A stretch of 64,000 nt of DNA from Paludibacter sp. (GCA_019163375.1 JAFLKK010000007.1:62001-126000), one strand, 5' to 3'. Shown: positions 1-9,152, counted from the stretch's first letter. Numbers and translations are program-made. The notes: a model not told the origin generated them from the sequence alone.

Positions 1-1
1 C

Positions 2-1063
2 ATGCGTCACCCCTATTTCCACAAAGCAGTTTTGTTGGCTTTCAATCAAATGATTCAGGCCAATGAAAGCCCGAATTATTTTATTTACCTGGAAGTAGAT
101 CCGCAAACCATCGATGTAAACATCCATCCTACCAAAACTGAAATAAAATTCGAAAACGAACAAGCCATCTGGTCTATTCTTTCGGCATCCATCAAAGAAT
201 CGTTGGGTAAGTTTAATATTATTCCATCCATCGATTTTGATCAGGAAGGTGCCCTGGAGATGCCCACCAGCATGTCGATAGAGAACGTACGTCCTCCGCA
301 AACAAACTTCAATCCGAATTACAATCCATTTGGGACAAGTGCCTATAAACGCCCCGCGTTGGATTGGGAAAATCTGTACGGCAACTTTGAGAAAAAAACC
401 GAAACAATTGAATCGATGCCCAACTGGCAGCCCGAATCTATAAAGCCGGAAATTATAAGTTCGGTACCGGAGGAAAAACAGCAAATAATGGAGATCAGTG
501 AGCAACGAGCTGATAATTTCCAATTTAAAAACCGATATATCATCACCAGTTTAAAATCGGGCATGTTGATGATTGATCAGCACAGAGCGCATGTTCGCAT
601 ACTTTTTGAACAGTATATCAACCAGATAGAAAACCGAAAAGCATTATCGCAACAAATACTTTTTCCGGAAATTCTGGAATTGAGCGCCGATGATGTGTTG
701 ATTTTTGAGCAAATGCTACCCGACCTTCAATACCTTGGTTTTGATTTTGAGCCACAAGGCAACCATTCCTTTAATGTAAAAGGAGTTCCTGAAAACGTAG
801 GAACGGGAAGTGTCATCGACTTATTGCTGGTAATGCTAGACAAAGCAAAAACAACTGCCGAAGATCTCAGCACCACCATGCATGAATCTATTGCATTCTC
901 ATTGGCCGAATCATCTGCTTTAAAAAACGGTCAACGTCTTTCAAATGAAGAAATGAGCGACATCATCGACCGACTTTTTGCATCTGCCAACCATAATTTT
1001 ACTCCTGACGGGAAGAGAATCATTACCATCTTTACACACGAAGAGATAGACAAAAGATTCTAA
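2..1063 (+). CDS. mutL: DNA mismatch repair protein MutL, C-terminal part (5' end outside window)
   Basis: MutL links MutS mismatch recognition to downstream repair steps. Only the last 353 or so codons are present; the frame is open at the left edge, so the ATP-binding N-terminus lies outside. The visible part begins in the transducer domain, with the conserved VNIHPTKTEIKF segment (residues 39-50 of this fragment) carrying the ATP-contacting lysine. A variable Pro/Asn-rich linker follows (about 75-165), then the C-terminal dimerisation domain. Where endonuclease-type MutL proteins have DQHA-x2-E-x4-E, this protein has DQHRAHVRILFE (192-203), so Ala and the first Glu are replaced. The usual Cys-Pro-His-Gly-Arg-Pro segment near the end reads TPDGKRI. 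I infer that the nicking site is degenerate. The assignment to MutL is secure. Confidence 0.93.
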   Translation: MRHPYFHKAVLLAFNQMIQANESPNYFIYLEVDPQTIDVNIHPTKTEIKFENEQAIWSILSASIKESLGKFNIIPSIDFDQEGALEMPTSMSIENVRPPQTNFNPNYNPFGTSAYKRPALDWENLYGNFEKKTETIESMPNWQPESIKPEIISSVPEEKQQIMEISEQRADNFQFKNRYIITSLKSGMLMIDQHRAHVRILFEQYINQIENRKALSQQILFPEILELSADDVLIFEQMLPDLQYLGFDFEPQGNHSFNVKGVPENVGTGSVIDLLLVMLDKAKTTAEDLSTTMHESIAFSLAESSALKNGQRLSNEEMSDIIDRLFASANHNFTPDGKRIITIFTHEEIDKRF

Positions 1064-1125
1064 AAAGCATGAATCATTCAATTTTGAATTGAATTTACCG
1101 AATTTCTCTGATAAATAACTAACAA

Positions 1126-1782
1126 ATGAAATCTCTTCTTATATTCGACCTCGATGGCACTTTGCTCGACACCATAGCCGACATGGCCGAAAGTTCAAAT
1201 TATGCGCTTGCAAAATGTGGATTTCCCACACATGAAATTACCGCCTATCGCTTTTTTATTGGCAACGGCATCAACAAACTTTTTGAACGAATTTTACCTG
1301 AAGGGGAAAAGAACCAGGAAAATATTCTAAAACTGAGAAAATATTTTCTGGAACACTACGAAATTCATAATTCGGAGCTAACCGTTCCTTACGCAGGTAT
1401 TCCGGAACTGCTCATAAAATTGCAATCGGCAGGAATAAAAATTGCGGTGGCTTCAAATAAGTACCATAAAGCAACAGAAAAACTTGTAAAACTCTTTTTC
1501 CCCGAAATACAGTTTATAGCCATCTTTGGTCAACGCGAAGGAATAGCCGTGAAACCAGATCCTACCATCGTTCAGGATATTTTAGCACTGGCAAAAGTGA
1601 CAAAAACAGAAGAAGTTCTTTATATCGGCGACTCGGGTGTGGATATGCAAACAGCTCAGAATGCGGGCGTAGAAGCTTGTGGTGTGACCTGGGGATTTCG
1701 GCCACGTGCAGAATTAATGGAATTATCTCCAAAATATATTGTTGACAAGGCCGAAGAAATTTCAAGCATCATCCATCTATAA
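1126..1782 (+). CDS. gph: HAD-family phosphatase, phosphoglycolate phosphatase-like
   Basis: A 218-residue HAD hydrolase. All four HAD motifs are visible: DLDGT (nucleophile Asp8 and acid Asp10), the Ser/Thr-loop region ASN (109-111), the catalytic Lys143 in VKPDPT, and the acidic motif GDSGVD (168-173). The alpha-helical cap after motif I and the overall length match the Gph/PhnX-like branch, whose best known member dephosphorylates 2-phosphoglycolate produced by DNA repair or oxygenase side reactions. HAD substrate specificity cannot be read from motifs, so another small phosphate ester is possible. It lies 62 bp after mutL on the same strand and ends at a strong bidirectional terminator, so it may be the last gene of a mutL transcript. 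Confidence 0.85.
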   Translation: MKSLLIFDLDGTLLDTIADMAESSNYALAKCGFPTHEITAYRFFIGNGINKLFERILPEGEKNQENILKLRKYFLEHYEIHNSELTVPYAGIPELLIKLQSAGIKIAVASNKYHKATEKLVKLFFPEIQFIAIFGQREGIAVKPDPTIVQDILALAKVTKTEEVLYIGDSGVDMQTAQNAGVEACGVTWGFRPRAELMELSPKYIVDKAEEISSIIHL

Positions 1783-1800
1783 TGGGTTTACAGGACATAA

Positions 1801-1832
1801 AAAAAAACCGCACGTAAAATGCGGTTTTTTTT
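1801..1832. terminator. Bidirectional Rho-independent terminator
   Basis: A perfect 12-bp stem (1801-1812 with 1820-1831) closes a 7-nt loop. The A7 run on one side and T8 run on the other give a U-tract in both directions. It sits between the convergent ends of the phosphatase gene and the rprY-like gene and serves both. Confidence 0.92.
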
Positions 1833-1866
1833 ATCAATTCTCAACCAAAAATTAATCGATTAATAT

Positions 1867-2574
1867 CTATTCTTCTTTAGCTTGAGGAGTAATTAGTTTG
1901 TATCCTTTTCCGTGAATGTTGATAATAGCTACATTCTCATCGGCTTTCAACAGCTTACGTAATTTAGTGATATACACATCCATACTACGTGCATTGAAAT
2001 AATTATCGTCTACCCAAATAGTTTTTAGAGCAAAGTTACGTTCTAAAATATTATTAGCATTAGCGGCCAACAAATTCAATAATTCAGACTCTTTTGTGGT
2101 CAGTTTTTTAGAGTCTCCGTCAAGAATAAGCATTTGTTTTTGAGCATCAAAAATAAAATTACCAAGAGCGTAGGTTACTACATCTTTCGCTTTTTTACCC
2201 TTCACGCGACGCATGATTGATTCGATACGATACAGCAACTCTTCCATGCTGAATGGTTTTGACAAATAGTCATCAGCACCCAGTTTGAATCCCTGCAAAA
2301 TATCTTCTTTCATCGATTTGGCGGTAAGAAAGATAATTGGCACTTCGGTATTTAGCGAACGTACATCTGCAGCAAGTGCAAAACCGTCCTTTTTAGGCAT
2401 CATTACATCAAATACACACAAGTCATATTTGTTTTTTGAGAAAGCCTTGTAACCAGCCTCACCATCAGGTTGCAAATCAGCATCATAACCTTTAGTAATT
2501 AAATATTCTCTGAGAAGCATGCCAAGATTCTCGTCATCTTCGCATAATAAGATTTTTACTTTTTCGTCGATCAT
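1867..2574 (-). CDS. rprY: OmpR/PhoB-family response regulator (RprY-like)
   Basis: A 235-residue DNA-binding response regulator. The N-terminal receiver domain (about 5-120) has the acidic pocket CEDDE (11-15), phospho-acceptor Asp56 in VFDVMMPK, Thr84 and Lys106 in SKPFS. The C-terminal half is a winged helix of the OmpR type, ending in INIHGKGYKLI. The sequence closely resembles Bacteroides RprY, which pairs with the sensor RprX and has been linked to antibiotic sensitivity and stress responses. The start codon overlaps the stop of the upstream sensor gene in an ATGA junction, so the two are translationally coupled. Family assignment is firm; the Rpr name is by resemblance. Confidence 0.92.
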   Translation of the reverse strand: MIDEKVKILLCEDDENLGMLLREYLITKGYDADLQPDGEAGYKAFSKNKYDLCVFDVMMPKKDGFALAADVRSLNTEVPIIFLTAKSMKEDILQGFKLGADDYLSKPFSMEELLYRIESIMRRVKGKKAKDVVTYALGNFIFDAQKQMLILDGDSKKLTTKESELLNLLAANANNILERNFALKTIWVDDNYFNARSMDVYITKLRKLLKADENVAIINIHGKGYKLITPQAKEE

Positions 2575-4109
2575 AATTCGTAATTTTTTAAAGTTGGTAT
2601 TGATATTATAAATTTCGTTCCTATATTTAATTCGCTCTCCACTTTTATGGAGCCTTTGTGCTCGGTAACTATCTTCTTAACGTAGGCTAGTCCTAAACCA
2701 AAGCCTTTTACGTTGTGAAGATTGCCTGTTGACACCCGATAAAATTTTTCAAAAATTCGTTTCAGGTCTTCCTTATGAATTCCAATTCCATTATCTTCAA
2801 TGCTTATCAATAAGTTACCCTTATCGTTCCATGTTTCTAAGGTCAAAAGCAAAGGTTTATCGCTATATTTAAGAGCATTATCCATTAAATTAAAGATAAC
2901 ATTGGTAAAGTGAACTTCATCAATAAAAGCCAAATCATTGGTAGCTTTTAGATTAGAAGTTATCTTACCTCCTTTACTCGTTACTTTTAGCGAAAAATTG
3001 CCAATAATATCTCTGATAAGCGAATTGATCTGAATTTCGTTCATTTTCAACGTTGACTTTTCTCTTTCGAAAACAGCCATTTGCAACACTTTTTCCACCT
3101 GAAAGCTCAATCTCTTTGTCTCGTCGCGAATCACTTTAGAAATGTGCTTCAACGTTTCGGGTGTTTTTCCCACGCCCGGATCTTGCAGCATTTGCGACGC
3201 TAATGAAATGGTTGATATAGGTGTTTTAAATTCATGTGTCATATTATTTACAAAATCATTCTTCATCGTATTCAGCTTCTTCTGTCTGAAAATAATGATG
3301 ATAGCAACAATAAATATGATAAGAATAAGCAAAACCAAAGCAACAGATGGCAACAGCAGATTCATTGAATTAAGAATAAAGTTCTGCTTTGTTGGAAACA
3401 CAACCTGCAAATAAGCCGGGACATTAGACTCTTCTAACGGGAACAACTTTTGAGTGTAAACATTGTTATTGATATTCAACTCAGTTTGATGTATATCCTT
3501 GTGACATTTATATATTATCTTGCCTTGATTGTCAACTATCGAGTAAAAAAATGGAAGCTCAACACCGTTGTTAACCAACACTTTTTCTAAAATATCATTT
3601 AAATCATTAAAATCAACACGCTCGTTAATTTCCTTATTATCACTTTCTCGCATCCATCTGAATACTGCCTGATCAAGAATCGTTTTTGATCGCGAAAAGT
3701 TCTTTTGGAATTTATCCTGTAAATATCTCGATGTTTCCTCGATGGTTGCCTGACCATGACGGGTTGATAAGCGGATATTGGGACGATTAAGCTGCTCTGA
3801 TGTCAAATTTGAATTCTCGGCCATACTATCAATGTCCTTTTTCAATTTCAGATTCTGAGCATCAACGTTTATATATTTATTATTTGTCCCCTGAAAGTCG
3901 CTCCCTTCAAGTGTCTGGCTTAAATAATCAAGTGCTTCATTTTCTTCAACTAAACTAACAGTCTGAAATAATGCCCGCTGAACATTATCATTGAACTGAT
4001 TTTCCACCATCTCGGCATTTGTTCTTACAAAACGCGCCTGCAAAGCAATAAGCCCTACAAAAGTCACAAGCATAGTAATAATAAGTATCCAAATTGTCGT
4101 CTTCTTCAT
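2571..4109 (-). CDS. rprX: Two-component sensor histidine kinase (RprX-like)
   Basis: A 512-residue membrane sensor kinase. An N-terminal membrane helix (about 7-26) and a second helix (about 251-274) bracket a roughly 220-residue periplasmic sensor region. The HisKA box MTHEFKTP carries phospho-acceptor His292. The ATPase domain follows with an N-box (FNLMDNALKYS), G1 (DNGIGI) and G2 (GFGLGLAYVKKI). It should phosphorylate the response regulator whose start overlaps its stop codon. The periplasmic sensor matches no ligand-binding family I know, so the stimulus is unknown. A TAAATTTGT box (minus strand, 4118-4126) lies only about 9 bp upstream of the ATG, which suggests a very short leader. 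Confidence 0.92.
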   Translation of the reverse strand: MKKTTIWILIITMLVTFVGLIALQARFVRTNAEMVENQFNDNVQRALFQTVSLVEENEALDYLSQTLEGSDFQGTNNKYINVDAQNLKLKKDIDSMAENSNLTSEQLNRPNIRLSTRHGQATIEETSRYLQDKFQKNFSRSKTILDQAVFRWMRESDNKEINERVDFNDLNDILEKVLVNNGVELPFFYSIVDNQGKIIYKCHKDIHQTELNINNNVYTQKLFPLEESNVPAYLQVVFPTKQNFILNSMNLLLPSVALVLLILIIFIVAIIIIFRQKKLNTMKNDFVNNMTHEFKTPISTISLASQMLQDPGVGKTPETLKHISKVIRDETKRLSFQVEKVLQMAVFEREKSTLKMNEIQINSLIRDIIGNFSLKVTSKGGKITSNLKATNDLAFIDEVHFTNVIFNLMDNALKYSDKPLLLTLETWNDKGNLLISIEDNGIGIHKEDLKRIFEKFYRVSTGNLHNVKGFGLGLAYVKKIVTEHKGSIKVESELNIGTKFIISIPTLKNYEL

Positions 4110-4349
4110 ATTCGGTTACAAATTTACAAAAAAATTAAACATTCGTGCATAAAATAACATTCTTTAACCTTGTTTGTTAATCAAAAACATTGTTATGAAT
4201 CAATTCAAGTTGATTATTTAGGTTTTATTTACTAATTTCTTATTCAAATTTCAGTTTCAGCTCAAAATTATGTGAATTAAGTGAATTTACAATCCAACCA
4301 CACCAACAATTTTAGCATTTAAGTAAAACAAGTGCAGCTATTCCAACAT

Positions 4350-5495
4350 TTACATATCAACTCCTTTGTCGGGCACAACTTCAACTGAGCTTTCAGGAAC
4401 CACTATATCCTCTTCGTGAAATTCCTTCAAAACGAATCTTTTGTAGTACGAGATAATCAGCGTTGTCATCGGAAGAGCAATAATCATCCCTACCATACCC
4501 ATCAACGAACCCCAAACGGAGAGCGAAAGCAATATAACAGCCGGGTTAAGACCTGTCACCCGACCCATAATTTTAGGAGTCAAAAACATATCTTCAAAAA
4601 TCTGGACAATCCCAAAAACAACAGCAATTCCCAACAACACCGAGCCATAGCTCTGACCTGTCTCGGCCGACTGAAGCAACCCCATAATAGCACAAGGAAT
4701 CAGCAGCACCACCTTTAAATAAGGCACCAAAGTGAACAACCCAATCAGCAGACCCAGAATAATGGCCAATGGCAACTTTATAATGCTAAAACCGATAACA
4801 AAAAGGACTCCAACAATTAGTGCAATGAGAGCCTGACCCCGAAAATACCTATTCATCCCCGATTCTAAATCTACAATAACCTCCGTTATCAATTTTCTGT
4901 ATTTCGGAGGAACAATATGAAACAAACCTGCAGAAATTTTCTCATAATCAAGTAAAATAAAAACAAGATACAAGAAAACAACTACCACTACCGAGAAACC
5001 GAAAATAAAGTCAATAGACCCATTCACCAAACCCCACAACTGAGGAGCCAGTTTTTTCAGTCCATCCATTATATTCTGATCCTTCAATACCGATTGAAAT
5101 TTCAATTGCTCCAGATAGTGCTTAATCTCGGTTTGCCATGCCACCGGTATAAACGTATTCATATCAATAGTTTGGGTATAAATAGCTATTGATTGCGACA
5201 GTTTCTGAAGCTCGAGACTTACGATAGGCGCAAGAATAAACACCAAAGCCGTTAGCGAACCAAAAAAAAGCAGAAGTGTTGCAAGAATAGACAACATCCT
5301 ATTTTTAAACTTTAATTTATGCTGAAAAAAACCGACAAACGGTTGCAACAAATAAGCCAACAACCAAGCAATCAGAAATGGCAATAAAACTCCACTCAGC
5401 TTATTGATTAACAAAAACAGTAACACTACCACAAACAAGCCAATAAGCATACGAACAACCCGGTCGAGGGTAAAAGGTTTTGGATTTGTATTCAT
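4350..5495 (-). CDS. AI-2E family (PerM/TqsA-like) membrane permease
   Basis: A 381-residue multi-pass membrane protein of the AI-2E transporter family. Hydrophobic segments cover about 13-50 and 60-90, then a soluble loop of roughly 60 residues (about 95-155), then the conserved C-terminal half with LPLAIILGLLIGLFTLVPYL and, later, PAVILLSLSVWGSLMGMVG. Family members include the autoinducer-2 exporter TqsA and Na+/H+ or Na+/Li+ antiporters, so the substrate cannot be assigned here. The C-terminus is acidic and variable. It lies upstream of rprX and downstream of tdk on the same strand, with 240 bp separating it from rprX; nothing ties it functionally to either. Confidence 0.88.
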   Translation of the reverse strand: MNTNPKPFTLDRVVRMLIGLFVVVLLFLLINKLSGVLLPFLIAWLLAYLLQPFVGFFQHKLKFKNRMLSILATLLLFFGSLTALVFILAPIVSLELQKLSQSIAIYTQTIDMNTFIPVAWQTEIKHYLEQLKFQSVLKDQNIMDGLKKLAPQLWGLVNGSIDFIFGFSVVVVVFLYLVFILLDYEKISAGLFHIVPPKYRKLITEVIVDLESGMNRYFRGQALIALIVGVLFVIGFSIIKLPLAIILGLLIGLFTLVPYLKVVLLIPCAIMGLLQSAETGQSYGSVLLGIAVVFGIVQIFEDMFLTPKIMGRVTGLNPAVILLSLSVWGSLMGMVGMIIALPMTTLIISYYKRFVLKEFHEEDIVVPESSVEVVPDKGVDM

Positions 5496-5540
5496 GACAT
5501 ATCAGTTTTATTTTCGATTTATTAGATTATTCTAAACTTT

Positions 5541-6119
5541 TCAATGCGGCACAGCATTAAAACAATCTCTGCAAATGGGCTCATATTCACTCATTTCGCC
5601 CAACAATACCCGCTTGTCGCTATCCACCAAACGATGTGAGACATAGGCCAATGCACCACAACGAACGCAAATAGCATGCACCTTAAACACATCCTCAGCT
5701 ATCGCACAAAGTGCAGGCATGGGTCCAAATGGAACTCCTTTGAAATCCATATCCAAGCCCGCGATAATAACACGCACACCCTGATTCGCCAATTGAGTAC
5801 ACACATCAACCAAACCTTCGTCGAAAAATTGCGCCTCATCAATTCCCACAACATCCACATCACCCGACATAAGCAAAATACTACCCGATGATTCAACCGG
5901 AGTAGACCGAATGGCCGTGCGGTCGTGCGAAACAACTTCATCCTCAGAATAACGGGTATCAATCTTCGGTTTAAAAATCTCTACTTCTTGCTTAGCAAAC
6001 TTTGCACGCTTGAGTCTACGTATCAACTCCTCTGTTTTCCCTGAAAACATAGACCCACATATTACTTCTATACTTCCGCGCCTTTGTTGGTTTGGGTGGT
6101 TTCGTTCTGAATAAATCAT
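5541..6119 (-). CDS. tdk: Thymidine kinase
   Basis: A 192-residue type II thymidine kinase, which phosphorylates thymidine to dTMP in nucleotide salvage. Near the N-terminus is the Walker A loop [14 protein letters not shown] with Lys28, followed by a Walker B/lasso-proximal segment GIDEAQFF. The structural zinc site is formed by a CVRC pair and a CRDC pair in the last 45 residues. Length and motif order are normal for the family. The gene is divergent from the glutamate-rich protein/rsmI pair, and 45 bp separate it from the downstream permease, so the two may be cotranscribed. Confidence 0.96.
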   Translation of the reverse strand: MIYSERNHPNQQRRGSIEVICGSMFSGKTEELIRRLKRAKFAKQEVEIFKPKIDTRYSEDEVVSHDRTAIRSTPVESSGSILLMSGDVDVVGIDEAQFFDEGLVDVCTQLANQGVRVIIAGLDMDFKGVPFGPMPALCAIAEDVFKVHAICVRCGALAYVSHRLVDSDKRVLLGEMSEYEPICRDCFNAVPH

Positions 6120-6225
6120 TGTATTTTATTGAAAATTAGCAGTTCTGTTTTCTTTTCTCTTTGGAATATTGTAACTTTACACCGAATTACGATAACAAAT
6201 ACCTCCGTGAGCACAATTCATCATT

Positions 6226-6348
6226 ACAAAGGTACAATTTTCGTGAAAGAATGCCACATTCGGAATCTTTTATTACCAATAATATAAGATTTGAAATGAA
6301 TCGCAGTTTAATACAAGTAGCTCTTTCTTATTCCAAGGAGCAAAGTTA
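6226..6348 (-). promoter_or_regulatory. Candidate -7 boxes for tdk
   Basis: Two matches to the Bacteroidetes -7 consensus TAnnTTTG lie in the 269-bp divergent spacer on the minus strand: TACCTTTGT (6226-6234) and TAACTTTGC (6340-6348). The second is the better match but would give a leader of about 210 nt. Neither has a clear TTTG at 19-21 bp, so the choice is open. Confidence 0.4.
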
Positions 6349-6388
6349 AAGAAATTATAAGGATTAAAATCGTTTTTACCAAAAAGAT

Positions 6389-7330
6389 ATGAACAGAAAA
6401 TTATTAGTAACACTACTTCAAAAATCGATTCAAGAGCTGGAAATGATTACCGAGGGTTTTATGGAAATGGAACACTATCCAAAAGCAATCATTCAGTTGG
6501 CGCAGCGCAAAACCGATGATATACAATCATATATTGAAATACTATCAACCGTTATGCCCGAATCGACAGACAATTCAGCCGAAAACGAGATACCCGTTAT
6601 TGTTCCGAGCGAAGAAGAAACAACCACTGAAAAACCTGCAGAGCTAACTGTAATCGCCAAAACTGCCGACGAAATATCAGAAAACCCGACTAGCACAGAA
6701 ACGACTGAGACAGAAGTAAACAATGAAGAGACACAGGTTTCCGAAACTGTTGAAGAAGAAACAATCGAAGAAGAAACAATCGAAGAAGAAGAAGAAGAAG
6801 AAGAAGAAGAAGAGATACTTGAGGAGGAGACAGAAGAAGATGAGGAGGAAGAAGATGAGGAGGAAATCGAAGAAGTAACGACCGAAACCGGCGAGCTGGT
6901 AGAACTTGAAGAAATCACATCTGTAGCAGAACTGGCATCCAACGAAGAAGAAGTTGAAGAGAAATTCACCAGTAATGAAACCATAACGATAGTTGAAGAG
7001 ACTCAAAAATCAATGATTGGCGATAAGAATCTACTAACTTCAGTAACCCGAAATGAGCTTTTATCAAGAACTGAAAACACAATCAGCTCGGTATTGGCCA
7101 ACAAGAAAATAGCAGACATAAAACAAGGAATAAATATTGGCGACCGCTTCCGTTTTCAGCGCGAACTATTTCGTGGCAACGGTGAAGACATGAACAAAAC
7201 CCTGAGCTACATCAATCAACTTGCTACATTAAATGAGGCATTATCATTCCTTCGCTCCAAATACGGCTGGGCTACTGACAATGAAACCGCCGAGGATTTT
7301 TATCAAATTGTCAAAAGACGATTTTTATAA
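6389..7330 (+). CDS. Glutamate-rich conserved protein with structured ends
   Basis: A 313-residue protein of unknown function. Residues 1-50 form an amphipathic helical segment (LLQKSIQELEMITEGF), and residues 210-313 form a conserved-looking C-terminal domain (NIGDRFRFQRELF ... NETAEDFYQIVKRRF). Between them lies a roughly 150-residue extremely acidic linker made largely of Glu. The linker is coded by GAA/GAG runs, including ten consecutive GAA codons. The C-terminal domain resembles one I recall in Bacteroidetes hypothetical proteins encoded beside rsmI. Only 11 bp separate it from rsmI, so the two are probably cotranscribed. The linker looks like a flexible acidic spacer. No enzyme motif is visible and I assign no function. 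Confidence 0.8.
   Translation: MNRKLLVTLLQKSIQELEMITEGFMEMEHYPKAIIQLAQRKTDDIQSYIEILSTVMPESTDNSAENEIPVIVPSEEETTTEKPAELTVIAKTADEISENPTSTETTETEVNNEETQVSETVEEETIEEETIEEEEEEEEEEEILEEETEEDEEEEDEEEIEEVTTETGELVELEEITSVAELASNEEEVEEKFTSNETITIVEETQKSMIGDKNLLTSVTRNELLSRTENTISSVLANKKIADIKQGINIGDRFRFQRELFRGNGEDMNKTLSYINQLATLNEALSFLRSKYGWATDNETAEDFYQIVKRRFL
6752..6811 (+). repeat. In-frame GAA microsatellite and 15-bp tandem duplication
   Basis: Two tandem copies of a 15-bp unit, GAAGAAGAAACAATC (6752-6766 and 6767-6781), are followed directly by ten GAA triplets (6782-6811). All lie in the glutamate linker of the acidic protein. Because the units are multiples of three, slippage would change linker length without breaking the frame. 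Confidence 0.9.
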
Positions 7331-7341
7331 CAAACAGAAAC

Positions 7342-8013
7342 ATGAGATTATACGTTGTACCTACACCGGTAGGAAATTTGGAGGACATGACCTTTCGCGC
7401 CATAAGAGTATTAAAATCGGTTGATTTGATTCTGGCTGAAGATACGCGAACAAGCGGTTTCTTGTTAAAACATTTCGAGATAAAAACTCCCATGCATTCG
7501 CATCACAAATTCAACGAACACAAAACGGTGGAAAATGTGGTTCAGCGCATAAAAAGCGGACAAACCGTAGCGCTTATTTCGGATGCCGGAACACCGGCCA
7601 TTTCCGATCCCGGCTTTTTAGTTGTTCGCCAGTGCGTTGAGAATGGTATCGAAGTAGAATGTCTCCCTGGTGCAACAGCCTTTGTTCCGGCTTTAGTTGC
7701 TTCGGGCTTGCCCAACGACAGGTTCTGCTTCGAAGGCTTTTTACCTCAAAAAAAAGGACGTCAAACAAAAATCAACTTACTTGCTCACGAAAGCCGCACC
7801 ATGATTTTCTACGAGTCTCCTTTCCGACTGGTAAAAACAATGACTCAACTATCCGAAGTATTCGGAGCTGAACGTAAAGCATCCGTTTCGCGTGAAATAT
7901 CAAAGATTTACGAGGAGACAAAACGTGGAACCTTACAAGAATTAATACAATATTATACAGAGCATATTCCGAAAGGAGAAATTGTAATTATTGTTGCAGG
8001 TTTTGAAGAATAA
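7342..8013 (+). CDS. rsmI: 16S rRNA (cytidine(1402)-2'-O)-methyltransferase RsmI
   Basis: A 223-residue SAM-dependent tetrapyrrole-methylase-fold enzyme that methylates the ribose of C1402 in 16S rRNA at the decoding centre. Diagnostic segments are the N-terminal LYVVPTPVGNLEDMTFRA, AEDTRTS, ALISDAGTPAISDPG and LPGATAFVPALVASGLP, ending in PKGEIVIIVAG. It is somewhat shorter than the E. coli enzyme because it lacks the C-terminal helical tail, as is common in this phylum. It lies 11 bp after the glutamate-rich gene and is probably in the same transcript. Confidence 0.96.
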   Translation: MRLYVVPTPVGNLEDMTFRAIRVLKSVDLILAEDTRTSGFLLKHFEIKTPMHSHHKFNEHKTVENVVQRIKSGQTVALISDAGTPAISDPGFLVVRQCVENGIEVECLPGATAFVPALVASGLPNDRFCFEGFLPQKKGRQTKINLLAHESRTMIFYESPFRLVKTMTQLSEVFGAERKASVSREISKIYEETKRGTLQELIQYYTEHIPKGEIVIIVAGFEE

Positions 8014-8118
8014 ACATTACCTTTGCACCCGTAACCAACTAATAATTACGAATCGACAATTATTAGTTGCATGTATATCAATTTTTATTTGCCAACGAAC
8101 ATTTCAATCCTTTTCTCA

Positions 8119-8988
8119 ATGAAACCTACTATTTTTTCGCTTGTCATTTTGCTCGTTTTAATGGCATCATGCGGAAAACAATCATCCGACTATCAAGCCC
8201 TAAAAGCTCAAAACGATTCACTCCTAAACGCAAAGTTGAAACTACAGGATGAAGTAGATGGCTATTTCTCGGCCATGAATCAGATTCAGCAGAATATTGA
8301 AAAGATAAAAAACACTCAAAATTCTATATCTATTCAGCCGGTTGGTCAGGAACTGAATGACGACATGCGCAAGAAAATAAATGAGGACATGTTGTATTTG
8401 AATGAAATGCTTCAAGCCAACAAGGATGAATTAGCACGCCTGAAAGCGAAACTAAAAAGAAGCGGATTCAGATCGGCTGAGCTCGAACAAACCATTTCCC
8501 GCTTATCTAAATCGCTCGAAGAAGAATCATCGAAAGTAGCCGAATTGCAAATACAACTTTCTCAAAAAGACTCGCTAATTACCCAACTGGGCACTACGGT
8601 GAATGATCTGGGTAAAAACGTAGAAGATTTATCGACCGACGTCAAAGTAAAAGAAACTAAAATAAAAGAACAGGATGAAACGATTCACACAGCCTGGTAT
8701 GTTTTTGGAACAAAAAAAGAACTGAAAGAACAAAGAATCATTACTTCCGATGGTCTTTTCAGCCCACAGAGAGTACTTCAAAGCGATTTCAACAAAAATT
8801 ACTTTGTACGAATTGATGCCCGCAATACCAAATCCATTCCGCTTTACTCCATGCGTGCGAAAATTCTCACAACACACCCAAAATCTTCCTACACATTGGA
8901 AAAGGAGAATGGAAACTTTATATTATTGATTGTTGAGCCTAACCAATTTTGGAGCATCAGCAAATACCTGGTAATTGAAGTGGACTAA
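8119..8988 (+). CDS. Coiled-coil lipoprotein of unknown function
   Basis: The start at 8119 gives a clean lipoprotein signal, MKPTIFSLVILLVLMASCGK, with the lipobox cysteine at residue 19. An upstream ATG at 8071 would put 16 extra residues before the signal and is less likely. The mature protein has a long heptad-rich helical segment (about 25-195; LKAQNDSLLNAKLKLQDEV, LNEMLQANKDELARLKAKL), then a compact globular C-terminus of about 90 residues with several aromatic residues. It should be anchored to the membrane and may act as a periplasmic scaffold. I recognise no named family. The preceding rsmI is 105 bp away. Confidence 0.8.
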   Translation: MKPTIFSLVILLVLMASCGKQSSDYQALKAQNDSLLNAKLKLQDEVDGYFSAMNQIQQNIEKIKNTQNSISIQPVGQELNDDMRKKINEDMLYLNEMLQANKDELARLKAKLKRSGFRSAELEQTISRLSKSLEEESSKVAELQIQLSQKDSLITQLGTTVNDLGKNVEDLSTDVKVKETKIKEQDETIHTAWYVFGTKKELKEQRIITSDGLFSPQRVLQSDFNKNYFVRIDARNTKSIPLYSMRAKILTTHPKSSYTLEKENGNFILLIVEPNQFWSISKYLVIEVD

Positions 8989-9134
8989 AAAAAATAATGC
9001 ATAATGTATAATTCACAATGCATAATTAGTTGATCAAACAGTGCGTTTTCCCAGTTCGGAAAGCGCATTGTCGTTTAAATACGATGTGAGTAACAGAAAA
9101 GATATAATGTCGCATAATAAATAGAAGAACAGAA

Positions 9135-9152
9135 CCTGCCTACCGCAGGCAG
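9135..9152. repeat. Short GC-rich hairpin element (CTGCC...GGCAG)
   Basis: CCTGCCTACCGCAGGCAG stands out as a GC-rich island in an AT-rich spacer. CTGCC (9136-9140) pairs with GGCAG (9148-9152). Similar CTGCCtnccGGCAG-type elements are scattered in Bacteroidetes spacers, in my recollection. Only one copy was noticed in this window. Confidence 0.5.

Noticed and set aside
6161-6349. 62-codon plus-strand frame between tdk and the glutamate-rich gene
   Set aside because: It lies across the divergent promoter region with -7-like boxes, its composition is not protein-like, and I recognise no family.
6752-6811. Repeat array as a CRISPR
   Set aside because: Units are contiguous triplets without spacers and lie in a coding frame.
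6493-6984. 163-codon Ser-rich minus-strand frame
   Set aside because: It is the antisense of the GAA-rich glutamate linker, so the poly-Ser is an artefact of the repeat.
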